Positions 23,001 through 35,000 of a DNA stretch of 64,000 nt are shown piece by piece. The notes beneath the pieces are model-generated. The model searched no databases and was not told the origin of the DNA. It was given only the letters and a program-made list of their open reading frames with translations. This stretch comes from Salvator merianae. Its lineage: Eukaryota > Chordata > Lepidosauria > Squamata > Teiidae. Position 1 is the first letter of the stretch, and each line of letters starts with the position of its first letter. Made by a program: the position numbers and the translations under genes. The stretch covers positions 10,492,248 through 10,556,247 of the forward strand of contig QVOM02000021.1 in NCBI GenBank assembly GCA_003586115.2, given 5' to 3'.

Positions 23001-26000
23001 TGCCTGAGCACGGGAAAAGATGCTTCAATGAATCGTGAAGACGTTTATCACAAATACGATTTAGGGATCATGAATATCAAAAGAAACAATTTATGATGAG
23101 TTCTCCTCCTGTTTAAAAAACCAGACAAAATAAAGCTGTTCATGGGAAAATATCCATGTGGTAGCAAGCAACAAAAGCAGAACCACTGCTGTAGAGAAAC
23201 TGCTCTTTAATCCAACTGAAAAATTATGGCAAAGAACTAAAAGTTTTAGCACATTATTTTGAAGGGGGGGAAAAGGAAGCAAAATGCTATAGCAAGACTG
23301 AAAAAAGTAGCAAAGATAATAACAAAACCTTTACACATTTCTAAGCAATCACATTTTTCTTATCTGAAATGGGACATGTAAAGGGCCAAAGCATCTGTCT
23401 ACCTGAATGGAAGCAAAGCACCTGCAACATCAGCTATGAACTTGCCAACATTAAGATCAACCAATAATGGATACTGTATTAAAGGCAATGACAGAATTCC
23501 CCAGCATGGTGCCCACAAGTACTTAAGGGCATTCCTGGCACCCATGAGAGCATCAGAAAACCAAGGACTTATTTTCTGCTTGCGACTTTTCACAAGGACC
23601 AAACATGCTCCCTTATTCCTATGACTGGATAGCATCTACTCTAATACTTTCAGTACTTACCAGAGGTAGGCAACAAAAGCAACGACTTTTGATTCAACTT
23701 CCGCATTCTCTTCCCTTCCCCACAGTGGCCTGTATGCCACAAAAACTGATAATCCCAGGCTAAGTTGATAACAAGCAACCAGATAAAGAATCAAGGTAAT
23801 GAAATTGTACCTATTAGCCTCAATACCAATCTATGCATTCATATGGAGCATGCATGTTTTTGTTCTACCTATGGGTGCCAGTTATGTAAGTAACAATTGC
23901 AGCAAAAAGCAGATAGAAGGAAGACTGAATCTTGAACATTCCCATTCATGAAAATTATAAGACAACCCAGCAGAAAGCTAAGTATTGTGCCAACATATGG
24001 CCAATATTTTTCATTTTCTAAAACCCAAAGGACTTTTAGGGTAACACAGCTATTCTTAATTAACCTAGATAGTAGATGCACAAGCCTTTCTTAGATGCAC
24101 AGAAAAAGAATTTTAGATAAATGTTATTGGAGAAAAATTCTAGGCCCTTGGTTACTGCAACAAGCATAGGACTCAGCAGTATATCTATTGCAAATGCTTT
24201 GCAAGGCCACAAATTCTGAAGCTGAACCAGAAAATAACATATATTGTAAGATGCTGAAAGTAAGATGAAACTTTTGGGTCTGAAATGCTCTTGGAGCCAT
24301 TTAACAGTATAGTAATAAGCTGACTTACATGGATGTAACAATAGGATATCAATAAACTGTTCTGAAAAGGACAAAAAAACCCAACAAAAACATTTTTTAT
24401 TTCAGTTACTGCATAAGGGAAACAAGATGAATTTAAGCAAGGTATAAGTACTGCTTCAACAAATTTGCAAGACACTTTTAGGATAAAATTGCTCACATCC
24501 ACATGGAATTAAATGCCACAGTTAAGAATAGCCTACTGGAGGTGTCCAGACAGCAATCTAGTCTAGGGATGTGCCAACCTGGGGGAACTGTAGAGTTTGC
24601 GTTTAGGCTGAACTCCACTAAAAGTTAGGGGTACAGTCTGAAAATGAATTAAACCAGACGGAATTCAACAAACAATTGGTCAACTCTATTTCCACCCCTG
24701 TATTATTTCCTAATGAATATCTCATCTCCTGATCGTGCCCTGCCGCACCCGGCCATCCTCACAATCATGTCTGCAGGAACTTATCTGATCCTCACAGCTC
24801 ATTCCACTCCATTGTCACTGGTCTGAGTGTCTAGGAAAGACTGTGGGCAGCAACCTGATACATCTGAGATTACTAGGCCATCTGGAGTTGAGGACTAAAA
24901 GTCCTGGCAGAAGACCTAGCACATGGACGTACAATTGGTCAGTTCGAGGTCTTTGCAGAAAGTGGACAGAACTTTGTGGATAGACAGGGAAATGCCACTC
25001 TCCTGGTTCTTCTCAGGCCCTTTCTATACGGACCCTTAATGCAGATTACGGGTCTGTGCAGTACACATCTAGGCCTCATAGATTTGCACCAGAACTATGA
25101 GGCCACGTCCCCCACTGGCCACTATGTCTGCATTAGACAGAGTGTGATCTGTCAGGGAGGTCTTAATCCAGATCACTGGTAGATCTGTTTAATTGGGTCT
25201 ACCACTAGACCAACGGCCCTGATTCAGAACACTGGAGGTATGCAAAAAGCATGTCTGCCATGTTTGGAACTACCAGGAAACGCATTTCCGTGGAACACCA
25301 TAGCCCCTGAGGCAAGGGATTTTTCTTCCTAGCCCTTGGAGATGTGGGGGTGTAGTCACAAAGCTCACATGAACTTTGAGGCTGCAGCATGGACTGATCA
25401 GGATCCGTGCCACTGGTGTAGACAACACTGATCCTGCCCACGCCATCCCACTGATCCTGACTATAAGCACGTAAGTACAGAAAGGACCTTAGTCTCTGGA
25501 TGGCTTTTTATATCACTGACTATGGTATCCTTCTGGAGAGGCTGCTGGGACAAGGAACTGGAGGCACTGCGTTGGGTGGTTCCACTCTTGAGGATGACTC
25601 AGAGGTGTCAGGAAAGTTTTTTCTTCAACTCCTTGAGAATGGAATTGTGGGGTTTCTCAGGATTGATTGATCTCCTATGCCGTTCAACGTTTACATGAAG
25701 TCTATGGGGGAGATCTGGAGTGGATATCATGAGTATGCTGATGACCCTCAGCTCTATCCCTCCATTCCATCAGAATCAGGAGAGGCAATTCAGATTATTG
25801 TGTCTTGTCTGGAGGCAATAATGGGCTGGATGCAGTCCAATAAAACAAAGCTGAATCCAGACAAGATAAAGGAACTGTGTACTAAGGGTTTTGAGTCCAT
25901 GCTTGAGAGACATCATGTTCTTGAAGGGGATGCATTACCCAGAAGGGGACAGATGTGCAATCTGGGGATACACCTGGACTCATTCCTAGAGGCTCAGGTG

Positions 26001-29000
26001 GAAAGAATGGCTAGGAATGCCTACTTCCAACTCAGCCCTCCTCAGTAATTATGGCCCTTTCTGGGCTAATATAGCTCGGCCACAGTGATCCATGCTCTGG
26101 TAACCTCCAGACTGGATTACTGCAATGCAGTCTACATGAGGCTGCCCTTGAAGATGGTTTGGAAGCTGTAGCTGGTCCAGAATCAAGCAATGAGGCAGCT
26201 GATAGGTAGTTCTAGCCTGAAAAACATTACTCCAGTCTCAAAGGAACAATACTGGTTGCCTATCTGCTACCAATCCTAATTCACGGCACTGATGTTGATT
26301 TAAAAAGCCCTAAACAACTTGGACCCCAGCTATCTAAAAGAGTGCCAACTTCCATATAGACCTACCTGTCAGTTAAGATCTCCAGGAAAAATACTCTTGG
26401 TAATCTACCTCTATCACCAGTCAGTGGTGTGGAAATATATGGGAGAGCTTTCTTCGTGGCGGAGACCAGGTTAAAGAATGATTTCCCTTCCAAGGTACAT
26501 CTAGTCCCTTCATTATACACATTCAGACATATGATGAAGAGTCACCTCTTTACCCTAGGCTCTGACTAACTTGCCCTCCCTTTCCAGACACTTTTATCTG
26601 TGGTTTTTAATGAGCTTAAATTTTAACTCTGTTGGTCTTACTGTAATCTGCCTGAGATCTTGATACAGGTCGGGACAGAAATGCAAATAAATAAGTTTGT
26701 CAGCATATTTCCTCATATGCCTGAATAGGTGGCAATATCTTGGCTGATTCTGAAAAACTAAGCACAGACAGACTTTGTTAGCACCTGGATGGGAGACCAT
26801 CAGGAAATCCCAGAGCTGAAGATTAAACTGGGAAGTTGAAAAAACTTTCTAGGAGAAGACAATGGCTAATCACTCTTCTATTGTTGCCAAGAAAAGTTCA
26901 TGGATATGAGTGTGCAGTCACTAGATATTGAGCTGAGTTCAAGGTCATCTTTATCCTTTTACTTCATTCACTAGGATTAGAGATTTTCTGGATGAAGCTG
27001 CTTTACCTGTAAGTGGAAGTGCTTCTAGAACATGTTTTGAATGATCAGATGATAGTAGTGACCAATGATGCCTGCTAGGGATGTGCACGAAATGAATTTT
27101 CTCTGTTCGTTTTGCAATGCATCGAAACTTCGTTGCTTTGTTTTCGCACGAAAACGGAAGTCGCGAAAATGGCGATTTTCGTTTTCGCAGCGAAAATTTT
27201 CGTAAATTTTCGAAAACCGGAAGTGGAAAATCAATGAAATAAGTAGCGAAAAACAAATGCCACATATCCCCCTGCCCTCTCCCTTCTATATTTGACCGTC
27301 CACGTTGCTAATTTAAGGAGTTGCTTCGTTAAAAGTAAAAATTGCACGGAGCTTACTTTTTACCGGCGGCCGGTTTGTAGCAGGATTCAAAGCAACGAAG
27401 GTACGTTTTGGGTTCCTCACTGCAGCTCGAAAGCAAGCGAAAGGAAGCGAAGGAATTTTTTTCGCTTTGATTTTTTGTCATTTTCGATGCCTTTTCGACG
27501 CTCATGTCTGTGCGCGCACGCACGCTAATTTCTGTCCCTTTAACTTTTCGGCGCGACTCGTCGCTGTCTGCCGTCCGTGCCGATCGTTTGGGGCACAGAA
27601 ATTATTACCTCGCCTACGAGGCGGGCAGGCTTAGTCAGCGACGCACGAAGCAATTGCCTTCAGCTCAGCGCGTAATTTAGAAGACTGGCGGCAGCCGCAG
27701 GATGAAATAACTCCCTACTTCCGAGCAGCAGCGAAATGACGCCTCGTCTTGCCCTCCCTTCTTACTTCCGAGTAGCAGCGAAATGTTGCCTCATCTTGCC
27801 CTCCCTTCTTACTTCCGAGTAGCAGCGAAATGACGCCTCGTCTTGCCCTCCCTTCTTACTTCCGAGTAGTAGCGAAATGTTGCCTCGTCTTGCCCTCCCT
27901 CCCTACTTCCGAGCAGCAGTGAAATGACACCACGTCTTGCCCTCTGTTTCAAAACGAAGAACTATTTAACACCATCAAAGAAGTTTTATTAACTCCAAGC
28001 CGTCTGAGTTTCTCATCCTCATGCGGTGCGATCGCTGCGAGGCAGGCGAAGAGTTAAAAAAATACCGTCTTCCCTAATGTGATGCATTACAATTTCCACC
28101 TCTAGAGGCAGAGACTTGAGGCTACGAAGCTACCGAGCTTCGTTGCTTCGCAGTTTTCGCAGTGAAAAAGGACGAAAAATAGCCGTTCGCGGTGAGTAGC
28201 GAAGGTCACGAAAATTGACGAAAATCGCCGTGACTTTCGCTATTCGCTTTCGCGATAGGGAGGGCACTTCGCATTCGATGCGAATGTTGCAAAGCAACGA
28301 AATTCGTACGAAATTTCGTTGCTTCGAAATTTCGTGCACATCCCTAATGCCTGCCTTTCTAACACATCTATTAAAAAACATAAACAGAATTGTTCAGAAA
28401 GTAGTATCACCATAATAAAATACCAAATTCACTCAATAAATACAGATTTTAAAGTATCGGGTACTACTTCTTGTGCAAATCCTACAATGATGGTTGTGTA
28501 AGCATACACAGAGGATAGTTCAATCTCCTCCTAAATTCTCCATAAAGGCAGTGATCCCACTCTAACCCAAAAAACTTCAAAATCCTAAGCTACAGGCTGC
28601 AAAGAACTGAACAAATAGAACTGGCCTTATTAAGGCCTGTGCAAAATATCCAGGGAATCAACTTCATTAACTGTTTTACCTGAAAATGAACAACTCTTTG
28701 GAATACATCTTCTCTCATGCTCATCTCAACATCAAAATGAGAAAGCGTTTTATCTGCTTCTGTGCTTGCTGCACGTACATCTTTATCCGGGGAAACATGC
28801 TGTGGGAAATCCAACACACTTCTTTCCACTAAATGAACACAAAAGAAAAAAAAACACAAAATGCACTGGATTATTTCCAACCATTTTACAAGAAATAGAC
28901 AATTTGCCTTTGTGTGCACACACGAACACCTGATATAGGCTTGCACAATTTTAATCATATTTCTTTTCCCATATTCACCCAAAAGACCATTGCAGCATCC

Positions 29001-32000
29001 ATGAACCTATTCCTCCACCACCACAAACATCCTTTTTCATAACATTCCAACAAGGAAGTTTAAATTGAGAGAGATGCTGACTTCATTTTAGTTTAGCTGG
29101 ATTATTGACATTTTGAACAAGCTGCCCTTATCTGACTTGAAGTCCTCTTGACATTACTGCACTGAAAAAACACAACATAACAATAAACTCCAAACTTTTT
29201 GAGTCACAGTCCCTATTTGAATACTGTAGTCTTCTTAGAACACTTTCTCCACTTTTTCTTGGCTTATACGATCACCTATCACCTGTGTTACAGTCATGTT
29301 GTCATCATGCTCAACTAATGTCTTCTCTTTTTCATGTCTCTTTCTTTGTTTTCTGCGCACATAAACTAAGGCTGCATCCAGACAGGGGGATTATAGTGCC
29401 ATTGTAGCGCTGCTTTGGTGGGACTGCCATGTGTCTGTGTGGCAACTGCACCATAGTTATGCTATATCCCTCCTAAAACGCATGGTAGCCTATTTTTGAA
29501 AACCCAACTCCTGTGACGGGTTTTCCCAAAATAGCACTATCACTTATCATTTGGACAGAGCTGCCATTGTTGCTCTGCCCTATATCTGACTGGCATCTAG
29601 ACTTGGCCTAAGATGTGATTGGCAGCAAAAGTTCTGAAGTGGGATTGTTCATGGTGGGACTATCTGTGTACTATGATCTTTTTTTTCCTCAAGTACAGCC
29701 ATGTCTCATTCCAGTCTACCATGCTATTCTAGTGGTGATCCTAAAAATAAGGACAGCATAACAACACCTGATTTACTGTAAGCCAATTCTTTAGTCCGTA
29801 CATTTCTTAACTTTTCTAATCTCTCTTTCCTTCTGTACTATACAATACTAAATTCAGTTGGAGGGGACTGGGGGAACTTCCACAGTTCCTTCTGGACCGG
29901 AAAGGAGGCAGCTGCTAGAGGAGAAAACAAAAAGGTAAAAATACCTTTAAAATTATTACACCACCATTTAAATTGGTGCACTGTTTTGCTTTATTTATCT
30001 GACTGGAAATGTCTTTGAATGAGCAGCACAATCACAAGCCATTATGTCTTTGCCACTGATAGTTTATTTGTTCATTTACTTTGTAGCAAGAGGTCTCAGG
30101 AAAAGTTACAATACTATCAAAATGAAGTATAAAAATAAGACACTGTTAAAAATAAACTCAATAAACAACAAGTAACAGTGCCTGGAAGGAGAGGAGAATC
30201 TGTTTCTTCAGTCAAAGGCTAGACATGAAATGTTCACCAGATATCTCAATGTGTACAGTGGAGGTGCCTGGTGGACTTTGAAGGGGAGGCTGCTTCATAA
30301 TCTGAAAGCTATCACTGAGAAGGCCTTCTCTGCTCTTCTAACAACTGAGGGTGGTGCAACAGCCAAAAAGGACTTACTTCTGCAGTGACAGAAGATGGGA
30401 GTATGTAGTATAACAAACCTTTCAACAAAGGGTAAATAACAGTGCCTTCTAGGTTGATTTCTTATGAATACACACCACTGAACAGTATCTTCCATCGGAT
30501 CTATGCAATCTGAAATAATCACTCAATGATACAGTTCAAAATTAATTCCACACTGTAACATATAACGGCCATACAAAGCCTCTGAGTAGCTGCAATGCAG
30601 CAGTGTAGTTCACAAGTTTAGTCCTGAGCAATTCAGAGTTTAATTTGCCTCTTCTGGTGCAAGTTAAAACTGGTATTAGTCACACCGTACTTACCAGAAT
30701 ACTCCACTTCTATATCTGCTAGGGCCTGTACTGTGTTCTCATAAGTGATCTTCTCCAGGTCAAGCATCCCAACCCTATCATAGACTTGCTTGGTCTTCTT
30801 CATAAGTTCCTCGGCCCTTGTTCGAATCTGCTCTGGTGGTAAATCCCATTTCAAGAAGTTTTGGACTGCTGTACTATAGCAAGAAGCCTTGTGTAATGCA
30901 GTTATTTCTGTTCCTAATGTCATTCTGAGGAAAAGCCTTGGGCCAATAGCTCTGCAATTAAAAAACAAAACAAGATTTCTAAAGTATAACTTACTAGGCA
31001 AAAGGAACAATATTTAAAAAGACCCAAGCATGAGAATGGAAATCACAGATGTGCTTCTGTAGATTACCTGTCAAGTTGTACAGAGGAGATGGAAAACTAT
31101 AGAATTTTATATATCTGCAATATTTTCATAAGGGAGAGGATCCGGGAGAGGGAAAAAAAAGACAAGAATAAACCAAAGAAAATATGATCAGAGGACCCAA
31201 ACATAAAGGCAGGACAAGGCAGATGTCAACTAAAAAGCAAAAATATTATTTGAAAAACTGACATTTAGGAAAACCAAAGGTGAAATAAAAAAAGAGGAGG
31301 AAGTAGACCTTCACGGAAGCAGGGGAGCTGTCTCACACATATAGATTTAGAAAAGAGCTGTTGTGAGGAATATAGTAGAAGCCTGTTCATTTTTTACAAA
31401 CTGCAGCAAGTAACTTCTCTTCGGAAAGCTAAGCTTCATCTCCTGGCTTGCGGTAAAAAAAGTGCACTGCCTTTCCCTTCCCCTTCCCCTTCCCCTTTCC
31501 ACTAATGCAACCTTAAATATTCACCTGGATGACATGAAGGTTTTTTCATGCTGCTCAGTGTACCATAGAGAAGCCCAACTTTTCCTGCCTGAAGATGTGT
31601 GTAAGGGGAGACAACTGTGCACTTATTATATAGCTTTTGGCAGATAAAGGATTTCCTGTTTGCTGCCTGGGCACAAGGTGTCAGAGCCAGTTCTGACTCT
31701 CCTCAAGGGAGATGATGGTAGTGCTTACTCATAGTTTGGCAGAGTTGGGGTTGTCTCAGTGCTGACTGCAGCAGTTGCTTTGTGGGGCTCGATAGCAAAA
31801 GGGGCTGGCCAAGAGAGAATAAGGACAGCTGCCTTGCTGCGACTGCTTCTGACACCTGGCAGGAGTTCCGGGGTGGGGGTGGGGGTGGGGGACAGGGGGT
31901 GCTGAAGCTGGTGGCCATAGCAGGAAGAATGGTCTGACAGTTCTCCTGTTAATTCAGCTTACACTGCCCCTCAACACTTTTCCTGGGCCATGCCGCAGCT

Positions 32001-35000
32001 CCCGTTGCTTCTGCCTGACATTCTAGGGGCTGTCTTGAAAATGTGGTTTCTAGCCTAATCATTTTGATCACTACTGACTAGATAACAACATTTTTAAGCA
32101 CCGAGAGTCTCAAAAGCAACATCCAGCTCTGTACCAGATGTTCCAAAACAAACACAGCTGGAACCCTCCTCACTTTGGTAGGGGATTGCTTCAGCCACAA
32201 ATTTCAACTGGATATTTTTTCACAACTGCTTGCAGGGTTTAGATAACAATGAGAACCTGGCAAGTTGAAGCTGAAATGCAATCTGGAACAGGCCATCAGA
32301 CTCTGGGAATTCAACTCCAGAATGGGAAAGTTATAAACCATTTTTGTTATTGCTGGGCACCATCGAATTGTGGTTGACTCCTGTTTGACTGCATGGGCAC
32401 TTCTATGCAGTTTTCCTGGGAGACATACAGAAGTGGTTTGCCACTGCCTACTACTGGGGAGCGGCTGGGGACTGAACTGGCAACCCTCTGCTTTTCAAGT
32501 TGCTTGCATTATTACTGAGCTACAGCCTCTCTTTTAATTACAAACAATACATTTTTATTTACAAATACATTCAAACAAAACATTACATTCCGTCTCTGCA
32601 ACAGTCTGCTAACATTGACAATAAATTTTGTAAGTTACAACCTAACTGTATAGTCCTGCTATGACTGTATATTCACAGCTCCAACAAAGACTCCTTCAAG
32701 AGACAGAGGGACAGCATGAGTTATCTGCCATGTCAGAGGTTTTCTGGTTCAACAGTTAGAAGGAGTGCAAGTTACTTGTGGAGCCACAAGCTTCAGATCA
32801 TGCTTTAGATATAAGTCTGAATCCTGCCAAGCATAAAGACCCTGCAAGCAGTCCTTTTGCCAGTGGAAGGTGGATTGTTATTCTAGACCCAACAGCCAGC
32901 CCATTCCATAGTTCAGTAAGTAAGAGATTCGCCTGTAAAGCACACAGGTTTAATAGATGGTGGAAGATGCAGGTCCTGTGGAACCAAGTCTTTATACCAG
33001 GGCACACCATAGAAGCAGAAAAGCAATAAGCATTTTGTATGGGAGCTAACAGCCGTCTAATGGCACAGGGGTTAAGAGCACTAGGCTAGAATCCAGGAGT
33101 CCCTCAGTTCAAATCTCTGCTCTGCCATGGAAGCTCATTGGGTCTTCCCAGCTATGAGTAAAATAGCCTCAATTGTCTTGTGAGTGCCTTGAGAGAAGCA
33201 AAGGCTAAGGGAATAAACCCTCATGGAAGATCAAGAGAGACATTTAGGTGGACCACAGGTCATCTCTCTGGCACCTCCTGCAACCAACTTACTGCCCAGT
33301 GTCACGGTTATGTGTCTTTGGATCACACTGATGAGGCCAAGAGGAAAACTCCTGTGGCCATGGAACTCAGTTTCTGTATCTTCATACCCAGGCTGTTTCC
33401 ATTATCTTTCAAGACAGAAAGATGCCAAAGAATGACACCAAGAGAGCTACAGAACTCAACTGCAAAAGCAGACAATACCAGAGCTGTCTGGTACTTCACA
33501 CCTTTCCACAGGACACAAGAAAAGTCTGGCCTTTGGAAGTCTTGCTGGCAGTAGTGGAAGATGAAAACTTATATAGGTTGGACTTAATTACATGAGAAAC
33601 GTGACAACTATGAATTATTATACAGGAAGAGGGGAAGAAGGAAGATAAACATTTTAAATGAAATTGTATTCAAGACAAGTACTTGTGTCTCAGTTCAAGG
33701 AGGAAGGCAGGTTATGGCAATGACTGAATTTAAAAAAAATGAGTGAAACTCTTCATGATTCTCTCAGTCATAGCTACTTTTACGCAATTATTAAACTGGA
33801 ATGTAGCAGAAGACTTCAATCTCTTTCAAATGCTGGGGGTTGAGCTGCTGCTATATGAATGCTTGGCGATGACTCCACTGAATAGTGTGTATTAAGTATC
33901 TTTGTTGCTCTCTAAGGGCCTTTCTGCACTTGCCTGGTATACCAAAACAAGATGTTTGCAAGGAAGCTTCTTCCGCATGGGACTAGTGCCATTCTGGTCC
34001 AGAACCGTCCTAAGGGCTCCCTATCCCAGTTTAGCGGTGGACCTATTTGAAAAGTTCTGCAAGCATACTAACACCATCTGTTCTGGTCCCAGGCGTTGGT
34101 GCTTCCACACTGGTCCAGAACAAGGAAAATGTCAAGCCCTGTATTTGAAGCTTTCATCAACTTTGAAGAAGGGACTGTGGCATTTTCTTTTGTTCCTTCT
34201 GCAAGCTTAGAAGATCATCTTCAAAACCACGATACGGAGGTAGTTCACCCCTGACCTCACTGAAGTGACAGAAACATGAGCCAATTGCAGGGAAGGGTGG
34301 GTGCTGCTTGCAACAGAGGTACATTTCAAATGGAGTGGAACAGGGAAGACGTGTCCATATCGCTGCTGGTGTTGGATCAAGATAACAGCGTTCCAGTCCC
34401 GCCAATGCAGATGACACCTGCTGAGCTTGGACTGGAACAGACCAGAATGAACTAGTTACACAGATTTACCTCTAATTCTTTCAGTGTCCCCTTTGAATTA
34501 AAGGTTATCTATCAGGCAGTTCTAGTGGGGCACACTTTATATGTAATAGTGCATTCTGTCAAATTCCTTTCATCCCTGCACATTGGCTATTCTGCTATAT
34601 TCAAAAGATTTCAATATCCAGAAAGCTTCTATCATTTCATTTGGCTTCTCCCACCTACTGGACTACACATGGATGTGTTTCACTTTGAGAAACTTCCTTA
34701 ACCCATACCACATTTACACTGATTGATTAAAAGAAATTCTATAAAATTGCCAGCAATTTGCTATTTAACATGTAAAAGGAAATGGTGTCATCTAATTAAA
34801 ATATGCATATTAAATGCAAAATATCTTAGTATCTTGGTGAAAATACTTTAGATGATTGGCTAGTTAAATTGATTCTGGTAGGTGTTTCAAGAAACTGCTG
34901 TATGTTTGATTGTTTTATCAGCCCCCTGTCCTGCTCACAGTCCAATGTGAAGCCCTAGGCAATTGGTAGCAGTTCAAAAATGCCTGCAGTTGTATGGCAA

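Larger units (their letters stand above)
21370..28679 (-). other. NLN: NLN intron 3
   Basis: Holds a palindromic MITE (21884-22000), a hAT-like element (22239-22867), a possible hAT fragment (24556-24700), a long MITE (25016-25488), an L2 3' part (25500-26693), a 5S-headed SINE (26695-26950) and a full hAT element (27076-28346). I recognise nothing firm in 21370-21880 and 22880-24550; a minus-strand reading at 23405-23640 ([10 protein letters not shown]) could be a decayed LINE. Confidence 0.7.

Noticed and set aside
23405..23640. Minus-strand [10 protein letters not shown] reading as an L2 or CR1 piece
   Set aside because: Only one short motif resembles a LINE; the surrounding residues do not follow, so it is not listed as a feature.
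26735..26822. 5S rRNA gene
   Set aside because: Only the internal promoter half is well kept; both ends are mutated and a SINE body follows. No terminator T-run is at the 5S end.
27716..27950. CRISPR array
   Set aside because: The 47-bp units are directly adjacent with no spacers, inside a hAT transposon of a vertebrate.
33180..33554. 124-codon plus-strand frame
   Set aside because: It starts in a tRNA-derived SINE tail and shows no family resemblance; no splice or promoter support.
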